A stretch of 64,000 nt of DNA, from positions 124,001-188,000 of the forward strand of contig LUGG01000007.1 in assembly GCA_001683735.1 (NCBI GenBank). The letters are read 5' to 3'. This document shows positions 11,513 to 22,899 of this stretch, piece after piece. Source of the DNA: Grifola frondosa (taxonomy: Eukaryota > Basidiomycota > Agaricomycetes > Polyporales > Grifolaceae). Position numbers and translations under genes: made by a program. The first letter of the stretch is position 1; every line of letters starts with the position of its first letter. Under the pieces are notes generated by a model. The model made no database searches, had not been told where the DNA came from, and saw only the letters and a list, made by a program, of their open reading frames with translations.

Positions 11513-14500
11513 ATGTCTGGTGTCCAGGATCGCATCTCCCACAGGCGGCCAGTGCACAACGCCAGGAGCTTCCCCTGCCCTCACTGTGATCGCTGGTTCA
11601 AGAACAAGGCCGGAAGGACGAATCACTTGCAGCGACACCATACAGACAATCCATTGCAGGCCGATGTGCGACCGGATTTATGCACGCAAGACTCCGACTC
11701 TGAATCCGACGCGTTTGAGTTCAATCACGAGAATATACCTTCCTCCGATGACCAGGCCTCAGACAGTGCTTTCAAGATCAGTCGCGCTAATTCAGGTGCT
11801 TCAGACAGTGACCAGTCTGCAGCGGCAGCGGGGGAGGACGTCTACGATCTGGAAGATTCATCTTCAGCGACATCGGATGATATGAGCGACCGCGATGAGG
11901 ACGAGGTTCCGGATCATGACCCAGCGGACCATCCGCTTGACGATGTGGAACCAGAAGGTCTCACACAAGAGATCCATCCCACTATCAATGGTGAGTTATT
12001 TCGTGTTTTGTTGTCTGCTCACTTCTCACTGTTTCAGTTTAGCAAGGCCATGTGATGAGAATGGCGCGTTTTTACCCCCAGGAACTCCCCCTCCCCCTCC
12101 TTTACCTCAGTCAGCCAGCAATTGGTCTCCGTACCGCACTAGGCTTGAGTTTGAGGCTGCAGATCTGTTGTATAGGCGTGAACAGATGCCCGAAGGTAAT
12201 ATCGATGCTCTTTTAGACCTTTGGGAGGCGACTCTTTTGATGCACAATGACCACGGCCCATTCTCAAACCACGGAGATCTATATCACACTATCGACTCAA
12301 CAGTGCTTGGAGATGTCAAGTGGGAGTCATTCGACATGCAATATACCGGTGAAATTCCGGACCACGACGTACCAGAATGGATGACAGCGACCTACGACGT
12401 GTGTTCAGAGACCCACGGGCCGTCGTACAAAACATGCTTGCCAACCTGGATTTCAAAGACGAAATCGACTTCACACCTCTCCGGGAATTCGTTGACGGAG
12501 AGCGTAGGCTGAAGAATTTTATGGGTGGAGATTGGGCTTGGAGACAAGCAGTGAGTGATTTTTACCATTTATCCTTTCATTTGCCTCAAAATTTTTAGGA
12601 TGAGATTGCCAAGGATCCGGAAACGCATGGCGCGTTCGTACCTGTAATTCTTGGCAGCGACAAGACCACTGTATCAGTCGCTACCGGTCAAAATGAATAC
12701 TATCCGCTATACGCCTCAATAGGCAACGTCTACAATAATGTTCGACGTGCACACCGTAACGCAGTCGCACTAATTGGCTTTTTGGCCATCCCGAAAAGTG
12801 AGTAAACAGTTCGATCGTTTCATATGCACTGGCAAAATACTCAGATATCTACTATGCAGCCAGCCGCGAATATGCTAACGATGTTACATTTCGAAAGTTT
12901 CGCAGACAGGTCTTCCACTCGTCATTGGCGCGAATTCTGCGATCCCTCAAGTCCGGCATGACGACGCCTGAAGTGACGCGCTGTGCAGATGGTCATTTCA
13001 GACGGACGATCTACGGATTGGGTCCATATATTGCTGATTATCCGGAGCAGGCACTACTTGCCTGCGTAGTGCAAGGGTGGTGCCCCAAGTACGTATTTCC
13101 GTGTCTGCCATCCTTTGCAATGCTAATTCCACTTACAGATGTACGACAAACAAAAATGACCTCGATGGCGGCGGCGGCGGACGTCGCACGCGTGAACATA
13201 GTGATATGCTTGCTGAACACTTTGAGTTAGGAATGCTGTGGGACCAGTACGGTTTGGTTGGGATATTGTGGTATGTAATAGTTCTTTTCGATTCCCTCGC
13301 TACTGGATTCGTTCGCGTCTATCTGTTTTTGTGATACAGGCAGCGAAATTTCTATTCTGGGCAGACTGTGGGTTGTCGCCTTCTTGTTTTGATTCCGTTA
13401 TGTTTCCTCAGGATCTTTCGTGGTACCCCGAGTCTATGGTTGCTGACCATTCTGATCTTGTAGCCATTTACGAATGACTTTCCTCGCGCTGATATCCACG
13501 AATTAATCGCGCCCGATATCCTGCACCAGCTCATCAAGGGTACCTTCAAGGATCATCTAGTCGATTGGGTCGAGGCGTACATCGTACAAACGCACACAAA
13601 AGCACGTTCTCAGGCTATTCTAGCAGACATTGACCGCCGGTAAGTCCTTCTATCATTGCTGTCGTGAGACCAGCTAATAATGTAATTTACTTCAGCATCG
13701 CTGTTACTCCTCCATTCTCCGGGCTTCGCCGATTCCACGAAGGGCGTGGGTTCAAGCAATGGACCGGTGATGATTCTAAGGCATTGATGAAGGTAACCAC
13801 TCTATTCTAAACATGTCAGACACAGCTGACCAGAGCTTTAATAGGTCTATCTGCCCGCAATCGTTGGGTATGTACCTAGAGAGATGGTTCGCACAATTCG
13901 AGCCTTCCTCGAATTTTGTTACCTCGTTCAGCGCAATGTACACACGGAGAAGACGCTACGCCAGCTGGACAATGCGCTCGAAAGGTTCTACACCAATCGT
14001 GTAATCTTCCAGACGACTGGAGTCCGACCGGATGGTTTTTCGTTGCCACGACAGCACTCACTTCGCCACTACAGATTCCTCATTTTGGAGTTCGGAGCTC
14101 CGAATGGTCTGTGTTCTTTGATAACAGAGTCCAAACACATCGAAGCTGTGAAGGATCCCTACCGCAGATCAAACCGAGCTGAACCCCTAGGCCAAATCCT
14201 CCTTATTTGTCAGAGACTCCTCAAGCTCTCTGCTTCTCGTGTTGACTTCAGACACCGAAACATGCTCAAGGGAACATGCCTGTCTGCAGTATACTTTGCT
14301 CTACGTATGCTCCCTGCCAATCTGTGTCTTGTTTTCAGCTGAGATGCCTTCGTCAGATCCTGAGGAGGACGTCCCCGCAGAGGCGTTAGAAATTGAAGAT
14401 ACGCAAATAAACCTCCCTAAAGCAAACAACAATGGCGGAGCACTACCTGGCCCAACTGTTCTCGCCTACGTTACCATGGCTAAAACTATCCGTATGTGTT

Positions 14501-15198
14501 CATTTTGTTTTCTTGGAATTGAGACTCATACCTTGTGTAGGTCGACAACACGCACGTATGGCTGTTGATCTTGGTAACGAAATTGGACAGCCTCGGCTCT
14601 CCGAGCTCATCTCCCGCTTCCTATATGACCAGTTAAATCCCGATAGCGATCTCCCAGGATTGGAAGTACCTTTCACGGAATGTCCGATGTTCAACGAGCG
14701 GATTTCCGTTTTTTACTCTGCTGCAGCCACATACTACGCACCAAGCGACGCATCTGGGATTGGCGGGATGCACCGCGAGCACCTTCGTGCCACTCCTCTG
14801 TGGTGGCACACTGCGCCTCGGTTCGATTGCGCCTTTGTCAATCGTGACGCCGACGTGGACGGCATCCATGGCCTTGGCATTGTGCGCATCCACCTCTTCT
14901 TTCTCTTTCAGTTCCGGAATACGCATTATCCATGTGCACTCGTTCGCTGGTTCCGACGCACCTCGGATGAACCGGATGAGGACACAGGTATGTATATCGT
15001 CGCCCAGAGACAAAAAACCGCTCGCCTGTTCTATCTGTCATCCACCTCGACACCATAGTCCGTGCCGCCCATTTAATCGGGGTCTATGGAGACAAGCCCG
15101 TACCGCGAGGTCTTACGGAGCACCAAGCTCTTGATGCATTCCGCTTTTTTTATGTCAACAGATTCGCTGACCACCACACATTCGAGACGGTCTTCTGA
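11513..15198 (+). pseudogene. Plavaka-type DNA transposase, C2H2-bearing, multi-intron, with frame breaks
   Basis: Exon 1 (11,513-11,990) encodes a C2H2-like zinc finger (CPHCDRWF...NHLQRHH) and an acidic Ser/Asp linker. The intron 11,991-12,042 joins a segment rich in Pro to the catalytic region. Family landmarks follow in order: ILGSDKTTVSVATGQ and YPLYASIGNVYNNVRR (~12,640-12,760), [17 protein letters not shown] (~13,510), KQWTGDDSKALMKVYLPAI (~13,760), RQHSLRHY and FGAPNGLCSLITESKHI (~14,050-14,140), YAPSDASGIGGMHREH (~14,740), and a tail ending DHHTFETVF with stop at 15,196-15,198. The likely acidic residues are the D of SDKT, the D of PDILHQ and the E of ITESKHI. At least two one-base breaks exist (~12,400 and ~14,999). 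Plavaka belongs to a CACTA-like group of cut-and-paste transposases abundant in basidiomycetes. Terminal inverted repeats were not found. Confidence 0.85.
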
Positions 15199-15755
15199 GG
15201 TTCCGAGAACACTATCACCGAAGATCCACCGTCATCCTGCAACTACGCTATCCCGCAGTGTCCCTTGCACTCCATCGTACCACCGCCATCACTTCGCAAG
15301 CACATCGTTGATGCGCCTGTTGTTCATAAACACGGTGCAGCATCCCTTGCGCTCCATCTCATGCCACTGCCAGCACTTCGTGAGCCAGTCCGCACATTGT
15401 CGGCACTCACATTGTCCAGCACATTTTCTCGTGTGTACAGAGGAATTCACGCCGGCGAGCCTAATCCCAGACAGCCACTTTGGTGCGTAGGTGTTCAATA
15501 CAAGATACACCTGGAGCCTCTTACATGATAATGGCAAATCAGATCATCGAACTCCTCTGCTTTGGCGTCTGTTTCCGCTTCTGCTTCTACATCAGCGTTG
15601 TCCTCGGTTGTTTCCATCACTACTACTGGTGATGCCCTTGTTGCTGCATGCACTACTGCTGACTGCGAGGTATGTTCTTCCGTGATCAATCAAACTTTCT
15701 ACCCATATGTCTTCCTTTCAGGCCACGGTTACTGTCACTGTGACTGCCGCAACTG
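15199..15755. other. 3' flank of the transposase, no assigned gene
   Basis: C-rich sequence with an open plus-strand frame of fair length (15,265-15,528) but no recognised motif. A Ser/Thr-rich frame with an intron-like GTATGT...TTTCAG (15,670-15,720) leads into the kinesin fragment. It may contain the right end of the transposon. Confidence 0.4.
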
Positions 15756-15759
15756 CTCC

Positions 15760-16885
15760 AACTCCTACATCCCCTCCCGTGATTCCAAACTCACACGTCT
15801 CCTGCAAGACTCCTTAGGCGGCAATGCGCATACACTGATGATAGCATGTGTCAGCCCGCAGAGTCCCCTTGAATTCATTTGGAAGTTGCATAATCATAAC
15901 CTGCCACAGCCACTTCACATTGTCTCAACCCTCCTCCTTCTCATTGACGACTACACAATTCTTGGTGTTACATGTGAATTGGCATATTTAAGCATATCAA
16001 CGGGCTCGTGTCAGTGGAACCGCGAAGTATGAGGAAATCGTTGGACCAGTCATCGAGGAACACGAGAAGACGATCAGCGTGATGGAGGCTGAGCTCAAGC
16101 TAAACCGCACAGCCCTCACACATACGAGCGACCTCTACAATGAGAAGGACACGGAGTACGTGGAGATTTCCGAATATCATGCCACTACAGAACTGTACCT
16201 CGAGGAACTGAAGTCCAAAGCTGCGAGTTGACAGAGAAGGAGGCATCTACAACGGTAAGTTTTATCTGCATTCATTCTGTGTCGTACTAATATTCGTTGG
16301 ACAGTCCTACGTCCGTGTTCTGGAGGAGAACGTCAAGCGTTACGGTGAGAATTCTATTTTCTCCAGTGGTTCAATGACCGAGCTGAAGCGCGAACTCTTC
16401 AAGTTCCAAGGACACCAAATGTCACGCTTCTCGCTATATTGTGGAACTGGAGGCTCGTCTGACATGCTCTGACGAATCCGTGAGGCTTGCATTCATGAGA
16501 CGGTCGCGAAACTCAAAAGCGAATGTGAACCAAGAATGGAGGGGTCCCAGTCGTTAAAACTAGAGATGATGAGAGCTGGAGGCCAGATCCTGAGGAGCGG
16601 GAGAAGGGGATGCGTGCACTGGAGTTGAAGATGGCGGAATGGGAAGCAAAGAGGAAGGAGGCCGGAGAGCACAGGGAGCGTCTTTTACCGAGGTTGCCCA
16701 TGCCAGGAAAGATATGGAGGGATCCGCCCCCCTACGAAAATCAGTAGCTTCAGCAGCGGAATGGAATCCGAAGAGTCCTTGGCGTTCGACGCGAACAACC
16801 TGATGATCCTTCAGGCGAGTTCAGCCCACCCACTGCTGATGAAGCTCGCCAACAAGCTATCCCATCGCAGCACACAGCATCTGCA
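15760..16885 (+). pseudogene. Kinesin-like protein pseudogene (end of motor domain plus coiled-coil stalk)
   Basis: The end of a kinesin motor domain is clear at ~15,765-15,860 ([17 protein letters not shown], then LMIACVSP). After a decayed stretch, a stalk segment follows (~16,020-16,230: [36 protein letters not shown]) that resembles basidiomycete kinesins. Then come an intron (GTAAGT ~16,256 to ACAG ~16,304), another stalk piece with TELKREL and YIVELEARL (~16,380-16,460), and a C-terminal piece with [17 protein letters not shown] (~16,620). The frame changes and there are internal stops, so this is a relic. The frame with [17 protein letters not shown] (~16,830-16,875) still looks kinesin-tail-like and then gives way to PRM1 sequence. 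Kinesins are microtubule motors; this copy lacks most of the motor. Confidence 0.7.
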
Positions 16886-17401
16886 GCTCTTCTTCCACTA
16901 TGTCTTCCACTCGCCAGCGCTCGCGTGCTTCCTCATCGGCTTCTTCGGCCTGCTTTGCATCGAGCTGCAGCTGATCGCGATTGGCCCGCTCTCGCACAAG
17001 TATTCACAGCAGGCAGCCGCATCCGTGTCAGACTTCTCGAATGTCATCGCGTCATCCATCAACGCGAGCATGTACAACCGGTCCGCCACATATGCCAACG
17101 CGGTGAATGCACGTGTGGACAGCGTGCAGTCGACGATCACCGACGGGATGTTTGGCTGGGTCAACGGCACGACGACGACGCTTAACGACATGATCAACAC
17201 ATTTTACACGGGCATACAGACTGCCGTCAGCACGGGTTTCAATGGCATGGTCCTGGAGAGCCCCGTCCAGGAGTTCATCCGGTGCCTCATCGGCTCGAAG
17301 GTCAACGCGATCGAGAATGCACTCACATTCCTGCATGACAACTTATATGTAGACATCCCACGTGTGAACGAAACCGTACTCGTGCTCTCCCCCGCGGACG
17401 T
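16886..17401 (+). pseudogene. PRM1: PRM1 fragment, part 1 (upstream of the retrotransposon)
   Basis: PRM1 is a multi-pass plasma-membrane protein that helps cell fusion during fungal mating. The frame open from 16,761 contains a membrane segment ([18 protein letters not shown]), then an extracellular domain with [41 protein letters not shown] and ALTFLHDNL, and several N-glycosylation motifs. These are PRM1 hallmarks. Only the region from the penultimate membrane segment onward is present; the residues before it belong to other sequence. The fragment is cut at 17,401 by the LTR element and resumes at 36,582, where the reading frame joins exactly if one ACGT is removed. Confidence 0.85.
17398..17401. 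repeat. 4-bp target-site duplication ACGT (left copy)
   Basis: ACGT sits just outside the left LTR and again at 36,582-36,585 just outside the right LTR. Removing the element plus one copy restores continuous PRM1 codons across the junction, which supports this site. Confidence 0.8.
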
Positions 17402-18804
17402 TGTAAGGTATGGGGTAGATGAAAATCAAGTTTTACGTCAAGAGTTCCAATGTGAGAAATAAATTCCAAGACCAGAATTTATCACAAAGGATTAATTGTG
17501 TGCGAGGGTTTCAGTGAAAACTGAAATGTGGGGTGATGTGAAATTAAAACCTTCAAATACTCCAATTGCACCAAGCGTGACGGGGTTTCCTACTTTTCCG
17601 GTCAGAGGCTCAGTCGAGTTCGGAAATCAGAGGGTTTCTGATCTTTGAAGATCCAGATTATGGGGTTCCAAGTGGCCGTTATCTTCCTATGCTATCGCCT
17701 TGAATCCTGATTCCTGTGGGTGCTCAACCTAGTCTACTTCGTCGTAGAGTCCTTGAGACTTCTTGCTTGGATTTGCACTTCCAGAGCTCGTGTCTGGACA
17801 GTCAAGTGGTCCAAGATACAATCTTGCTGATACTGAGGCTTGTACTTCTTTGGTATCGCGATCCGCTTCTTTGCCACTGAGAATATTTCACTGCAGAGTA
17901 CTCAACCTAGCCTATCTCCTTGTAGGGTCCTTGAGATGCTCTTCTTGGACTTGTGCTTCCAGAATCTCAGTCTGGACAGTTGACAATCCAAGGGAATATT
18001 CACACAGAGGGGTCAGTCAGATCTCCTGGGGGCTTTGAGAGCTTACTAAATTGATTGCTCCTCAGGGCCAGCTTGAGCTGCTTTTATACCCTGAGGGAAT
18101 TCTAGAATGTTCCATTCCACTTGGTTCTGGAACCTTCTAGGGTATGTTACAAAAGTACGAAAAACTACATAATTAGTACAAGATTTCCTTTCTTAGCTCA
18201 TTTCTGCACCAAATCCTTCTGTTCTATTTATATCTGCTACTTTCCTCCTGATCTTCATATCTGGGCCTTGTCTAGATGGTCTGGGCTTGTGGTCCAGGTG
18301 GTCATGGAACTGGCCTGGGTTCATCTGGGCTTGCAAATTGGGGTCTTTAACTGTCAACACCCCAGATTTGAGGGTACTTTTGATAAACCTAGGTCACTCT
18401 AGGCTTTCTGAGAAAGGGCCAGATTATTCTGGAACTTTCTGGTGTCCTATATATTGGTCTAGGCTTATTGTCCAGGTGGTCCTGGGACTTGCCTGGGCTT
18501 GTCTTGGCCTCCAAAATGGTGTCCTAACCTAGTATGCCCTGAATTTGAGGGTCTCTTTCAATAAGCCTAGGTTGTGCTGGACTTTTGAAAAGAGCTGGTG
18601 TGTTCTGGACATTCTTAGAGTCTGTAGGCTTGCCTAGGCCTCATCTGGGTCCTTCCACAATTAGTCTTCTTCAGGCCAACTAGATCCTTCTGCTAATCCT
18701 TCTTATGTAACTCCCTTCACATAAGCATACATCTTGACTTTTGGAGTAATGCAGACTGAGTGCTGATCATGGGAGAGGGAAGAATGTGTACATCATCATG
18801 TAAC

Positions 18805-19248
18805 CTAGTTTTTCCATCCATGTCCTATGTAGATCAGCAGGAATTCGTCCATCAGCCTCGCGTCTCCTGCTCGTAGCATCTTCTTCGGCAACTGGACTAT
18901 GCCATCATTCGGCTTCAACATTCCTCTGCGATGAGCAATGTTCCAAATGATCCATGCCTCTAACCACTCAAACATGGCCAACCTGGAATAGGGAATCCCA
19001 ACTGCAACCTCCTGGCTGCCTGTATAATGCTCCACTGCGACAATGAGCTGGGTCTCCTGGAATTGAAGAGTACGGACGATTCGTCCAGTGAACTCGATGT
19101 TAGGTCCCATAAGATGAAGGGGGCTGGAGAAGTAGACTCGGGTGGGGTAATCCTGGTCCGGATCGAGGGTGAGAATATGTTTGCGAGATTGTCGCTGCAC
19201 TAGGTAGTGAGGAATTTGAGTGTCATGGGCATAAGAAAGTGTTTGCAT
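18805..19248 (-). CDS. LTR-embedded ORF, 147 aa (3' LTR copy)
   Basis: A complete ATG-to-stop frame starts 186 nt inside the LTR. The product looks like a folded protein, not a chance ORF: it has a balanced composition, Trp/Tyr-rich helices (WLEAWIIWNIAHRRG) and a strand-like segment (LIVAVEHYTGSQEVAVGIP). I recognise no family. The other LTR carries the same ORF with one residue changed (His versus Arg at about residue 47). Because of its place downstream of a TATA-like box it would be the first ORF on the element transcript. It could be a regulatory protein, an old captured gene, or an untranslated relic. Confidence 0.55.
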   Translation of the reverse strand: MQTLSYAHDTQIPHYLVQRQSRKHILTLDPDQDYPTRVYFSSPLHLMGPNIEFTGRIVRTLQFQETQLIVAVEHYTGSQEVAVGIPYSRLAMFEWLEAWIIWNIAHRRGMLKPNDGIVQLPKKMLRAGDARLMDEFLLIYIGHGWKN

Positions 19249-19300
19249 GGTTGTGACGGAGGGAAATAAGAATGCCTGGGAACGACTGAGTAGTATCGTG

Positions 19301-19310
19301 CTTTATTTAT
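19301..19310 (-). promoter_or_regulatory. TATA-like box in LTR (also at 36,448-36,457)
   Basis: The minus strand reads ATAAATAAAG about 125-133 bp from the LTR 5' edge and about 53 bp before the LTR ORF. If it is the promoter, U3 is short and most of the LTR is transcribed leader. Confidence 0.45.
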
Positions 19311-19434
19311 GAGTATGAGCACGTGATCATGTCCCTAGTTGATGTCCCATGTCATGTGACTTGCTAATGATAGGATGCGCAAAATTGGTGTTATTTTGCC
19401 CTGTCCAGGTACCAAACACTTTTGGTGCGTGACA

Positions 19435-19445
19435 TCCGCCCCATA
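19435..19445 (-). other. Candidate polypurine tract
   Basis: Directly upstream of the 3' LTR the minus strand reads GGGGCGGA after TAT. It is short but in the expected place. Confidence 0.45.
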
Positions 19446-19494
19446 GTTACTCGACTGTCCCCAGTCGTCACTCTCTTTTGAACATCTTTCTTTC

Positions 19495-20895
19495 CTACTT
19501 ATGACTCCTGGTTCGCTGGCTGACTGATTCCTGATTTATGCTTGACTTGGGCTTCATATTCCTAGATTCCTGTTCTTGGCTCCCTCGAGTATCTTCTTCT
19601 GCCTCCAGGTTTTCCTGATCTATCTCTGTCTGGCTTGGGTACTGTAAGAGTTCTGGTTCATTTGGCAGGTCCTCCAAATCTTCTGCTGAAGGATGATATC
19701 GGAGAAGCCTGAATGCGGCCACTGTTTCTCTGATTACATCTCCATTTAATTCCTTCAAGATGTAGGCTCCTCCTCGGGTTCTCCTAACAACTTCATATGG
19801 TCCTAGATATCTCGGCTTATGCTTCCTATTCATCTCCTGTTCAATTGCTGAGTTTCGCTTAAGAACCAAGTCTCCTGGGGAATGAATTTCTTGAAATAGC
19901 CTGTGGGCAAATTTCTTTTCAAACTGCTCCTTGGAAGTTAACCGTGACTTGGTGAGAGCTTCTGCAGCTTGAGATACATCCTTTGGTCGACGTTCTAGCT
20001 GTCGTATTCGTAATGCTAGAAGGTCTGAATGAGACATGTCCTTGTGAAATCCATCTACCATGAAGGTTGCCTCCCGTAAGTCCATTGGAAATACTGGATG
20101 GACTCCATGTAATAGATAGTAAGGGCTATACCCTGTTGCTCGTCTTGTGGTGACACGATCTGCAAATAAAGCATGTGATAGAAGGTCTGGCCATTGGGAG
20201 ATTTTTCCTTCACAGGCCTTTATCAGTGCTTCTCTGAGAATGAAGTGTCCTCGTTCAACTACGCCATTGGCTCGGGAATTATAGGCTGATATTCGCACAT
20301 GCGGAATACCATATTTCTGAGCCAATTTCTCGAATGCTCCTTTGGTTTCTGGTCCATTATCTGTGGTTACTTGACCTATGGCTCCATATCGGCAGATGAT
20401 TTGTTCCCAGAAGAACTTGGCCACTGCCTCAGAAGATGTCCCATTTAAGGCACGGGCTTCTGTTACTCCTGATAAATCATCTCGGCAGGCTACTATACAT
20501 GTCTTCTTCCCTGCTATGGGCATAAACATAATGTCCATATAAACCTTGGTGAATAACGTGGCTGGTGTGGAGATTCGAAGAGGCATTACTATTTTCTTGA
20601 CACTCCGTAATTGGCATTCTCTGCATGACTGCACATAGTAGTGCACATCTGCCCGATAAAATGGCCAAAAGAAGCGTAATCGTATTGTCTCGAAAGTAGC
20701 GTATTCTCCTCGATGTCCTAGTTCATCATGCGCTTGTCTGAGGATTGATATCCTTTCACTGGCTTCCAGTACTACTCGGGTAGGTATTCCATTCTTCTGT
20801 CTTCTGAATAGCAAATTATTCTTTACGAAATAATGTTTGCTTCTCCGGGCAAAACGTAGTTTCGCAGCAGGGCTGGAAAAGTGAGGCATTTCCAA
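19495..20895 (-). CDS. Integrase part of pol
   Basis: The 466-residue frame has the H2C2 zinc-binding start (HDELGHRG, later CRECQ), then a DDE core: D in YMDIMFMP, D in TTDNGPE and E in NGVVERGH. A conserved C-terminal part follows (RYLGPYEVVRRTRGGAYILKEL), then a Glu/Ser-rich tail. No chromodomain is evident. Integrase cuts and joins element DNA into the host genome. The frame proper continues upstream into the RNase H region (LRQIRDFLNTL), but a one-base shift near 20,940 separates the two. The ATG at 20,895 is therefore internal to pol. Confidence 0.93.
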   Translation of the reverse strand: MEMPHFSSPAAKLRFARRSKHYFVKNNLLFRRQKNGIPTRVVLEASERISILRQAHDELGHRGEYATFETIRLRFFWPFYRADVHYYVQSCRECQLRSVKKIVMPLRISTPATLFTKVYMDIMFMPIAGKKTCIVACRDDLSGVTEARALNGTSSEAVAKFFWEQIICRYGAIGQVTTDNGPETKGAFEKLAQKYGIPHVRISAYNSRANGVVERGHFILREALIKACEGKISQWPDLLSHALFADRVTTRRATGYSPYYLLHGVHPVFPMDLREATFMVDGFHKDMSHSDLLALRIRQLERRPKDVSQAAEALTKSRLTSKEQFEKKFAHRLFQEIHSPGDLVLKRNSAIEQEMNRKHKPRYLGPYEVVRRTRGGAYILKELNGDVIRETVAAFRLLRYHPSAEDLEDLPNEPELLQYPSQTEIDQENLEAEEDTRGSQEQESRNMKPKSSINQESVSQRTRSHK

Positions 20896-20900
20896 GGTAT

Positions 20901-21863
20901 TCAGAAAGTCTCTGATCTGCCGAAGACAGACATCTTGGTTTGATGTGGTTGAGACAAAAACTCGTGTATCTGGTTCAACTGTCTCGGGGAATGGTCCATA
21001 TATCCTTTTTCCATATACTGGTTGAGAAAGTTGGATGAACAGGGCAATATTGTCCAGCCATTCGTCATTATCCCTTCAATTGTCTCTCCATCTCCTAAGG
21101 CTCTTCGTGATAGTGCGTCTGGTCCCTTGTGGTGTACTGCTGGTACATGAATCAATTTGAAGTCAAACAGAAGGATGCCTTGAATCCAACGATTAATTGT
21201 GGCATTAGGCTGCAGGTCAGGTTCATTCAGCATTCCTTTGATGTATTTGGCATCGACTTCTACGTGGAGGTGTTTCACGCCTACCAAATATAGTCTAAAA
21301 TGCCTCAGGGCTCGATATAGACCATACAGTTCCAACTTTGGCTGACTATAATTTGATTCTGTCTCGTTCATCGGCAAAGAACCATATCGTGCTGGTCTCT
21401 TTCTTCCTTCATCGTCCATTTGTGAGAGGATAAATCCTACCGCATACTTGCTTGAGTCTACTGATAAGATGATTGGATTCTCTGATTGGTAATTAATTGG
21501 GCGAAGGGCAGGTGCTGATGATACTAGCTGCTTGAGTGTATCAAAAGATGCTTGCCGTCGCTGATCCCAAGAGAATTCGGCTCCTTTAAAGGTCAATTCC
21601 TTCATCGGCCGGATTTGCTCAGAATAGTCTCGAATCCATATTCGGACTGTTCCACATAATCCCATAAATCCTCGAACTTCTCGAATTGAGCGAGGGGTGG
21701 GCCAATTCTGAATTTTAGCGACCTTGTCATCTTCTGGTATTCTTCCTTCTGGTGTACATTTGTGTCCAACGATTACGACATGTGGCTTACAAATTTGGGA
21801 CTTGGGTCCTGAAAATGTAAGTCCAGCCTGACCGACTCGATGCATTATCCTATGAACGTCCAT
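20901..21863 (-). CDS. Reverse transcriptase thumb/connection and RNase H part of pol
   Basis: The frame begins in the RT palm/thumb (GLTFSGPKSQICKP, PEGRIPEDDKVAKIQNWP) and contains the RT connection (FSWDQRRQASFDTLKQL) and an RNase H domain (LSVDSSKYAVGFILSQ, KLELYGLYRALRHFR, VEVDAKYIKGML, HKGPDALSRRA). These match Agaricomycete gypsy pol closely. The true coding frame joins the upstream RT segment through a one-base shift near 21,930 and the integrase through another near 20,940. It is not an independent gene. Confidence 0.92.
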   Translation of the reverse strand: MDVHRIMHRVGQAGLTFSGPKSQICKPHVVIVGHKCTPEGRIPEDDKVAKIQNWPTPRSIREVRGFMGLCGTVRIWIRDYSEQIRPMKELTFKGAEFSWDQRRQASFDTLKQLVSSAPALRPINYQSENPIILSVDSSKYAVGFILSQMDDEGRKRPARYGSLPMNETESNYSQPKLELYGLYRALRHFRLYLVGVKHLHVEVDAKYIKGMLNEPDLQPNATINRWIQGILLFDFKLIHVPAVHHKGPDALSRRALGDGETIEGIMTNGWTILPCSSNFLNQYMEKGYMDHSPRQLNQIHEFLSQPHQTKMSVFGRSETF

Positions 21864-22884
21864 GGCATGTTCCCATATGAACCTTCTGATGCCAGGGTTC
21901 TGACATAGGATTTCTGGATTTCCTTCTTCATCTGGGTAAATGGTGTCGGTCCTTTGATGGGTAGATCATCAATGAACACATTTGCTATCTGTGGGATCTC
22001 GTCTTGCAATACAAAGGTCATGCAGGCTTGGAATTCTGCTGGAGAGTTTGTGAATCCCATTGGCATTGATGTGATTCGCAACATCCCAGTGGTGAGAGAA
22101 ATGCTGTCATATCTCTGCTTGTTACATCAACTTTTCTGGCATCGAAGGCCCAGAACAAGTCAAACACGGAGTAGCACTGTCTTCCTGCAAATGGTTCTAC
22201 GAATGCATCCAGAATCGGGGGTACTCCTGCATCTCGAATTGTAATGGCATTAAGTGGTTGAAGATCATGGACAATTCTTAAATTGCCATTTTTCTTTAGA
22301 ACACAAAACCATTTTGATCTGTATGAGGACTGGCATCGCTCATATACTCCTGCTTCAATCTTCTCTCGTAGTAGGTCGACCCACCTTATCTCGGATACCT
22401 GGTGCTATGGGGATGTTTTTATCAACCCATGGGACATGCGGTATTACCGGAATTATATAAGGGGAAAAGTAATCCTCTCGGAATGTTCCTCGTTCAGTCT
22501 CGTCAAAGGCAAGAACTCTTTCGTTCAACTGGATTATATGCCTGAATAACTTCTCTTCTTCAGGCCATAAAAATCCTGCCTCATTGATCTTCATCTCCTT
22601 CATTCGCTCCATGGTAAGCTTCCTCGTGGGTACAAAGTCAGGTGGGTTGAAGGGTAATTGGGATAACGAGTCCAGTGGATTCTCTGGAAAACATCGTCTT
22701 ACACGTGCATCCTCTGGAAAAACACCGGAACTGGCTTCACCCTTCGGTCCACTGGCTTGTATACATATACTGCGTCATTCGCACAATCCATAGATTGTGC
22801 TACCTCATGGTCTCCTAGGTAATTCTTTTGCTGCATTGTACTACTTGTGGAAAGTGGCATACTGATAAATGGCATATAGCTCAT
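21845..22884 (-). pseudogene. Reverse transcriptase N-terminal and palm part of pol, with three frame breaks
   Basis: Across three frames the minus strand reads VPWVDKNIPIAPGI, RSKWFCVLKKNGNLRIVHDL, QPLNAITIRDAGVPP, CYSVFDLFWAFDAR, PMGFTNSPAEFQ and VFIDDLPIKGP. The last holds the catalytic Asp pair (FIDD in place of YxDD). Single-base shifts lie near 22,717, 22,378 (extra G in a GGG run) and 22,092 (lost A). No in-frame nonsense codon is needed to explain the breaks. Confidence 0.9.
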
Positions 22885-22899
22885 TTCAGTATTCTCGGC

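Larger units (their letters stand above)
17402..19434 (-). repeat. 3' LTR (left copy), 2,033 bp
   Basis: Direct repeat of 34,550-36,581 at a constant offset of 17,147. Seen differences: TGGGG versus AGGG near the inner or outer end (17,411), and T versus C at 19,109. It contains the 147-aa minus ORF at 18,805-19,248. Confidence 0.95.

Noticed and set aside
16761..16885. ATG at 16,761 as a true PRM1 start
   Set aside because: The residues before the membrane segment do not resemble PRM1, and another frame across the same bases reads like a kinesin tail.
17763..18532. Plus-strand ORFs inside the LTRs (repeated at 34,910-35,679)
   Set aside because: They are antisense to the element, low in conserved-looking content and have no promoter. 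The minus-strand 147-aa ORF is the better candidate.
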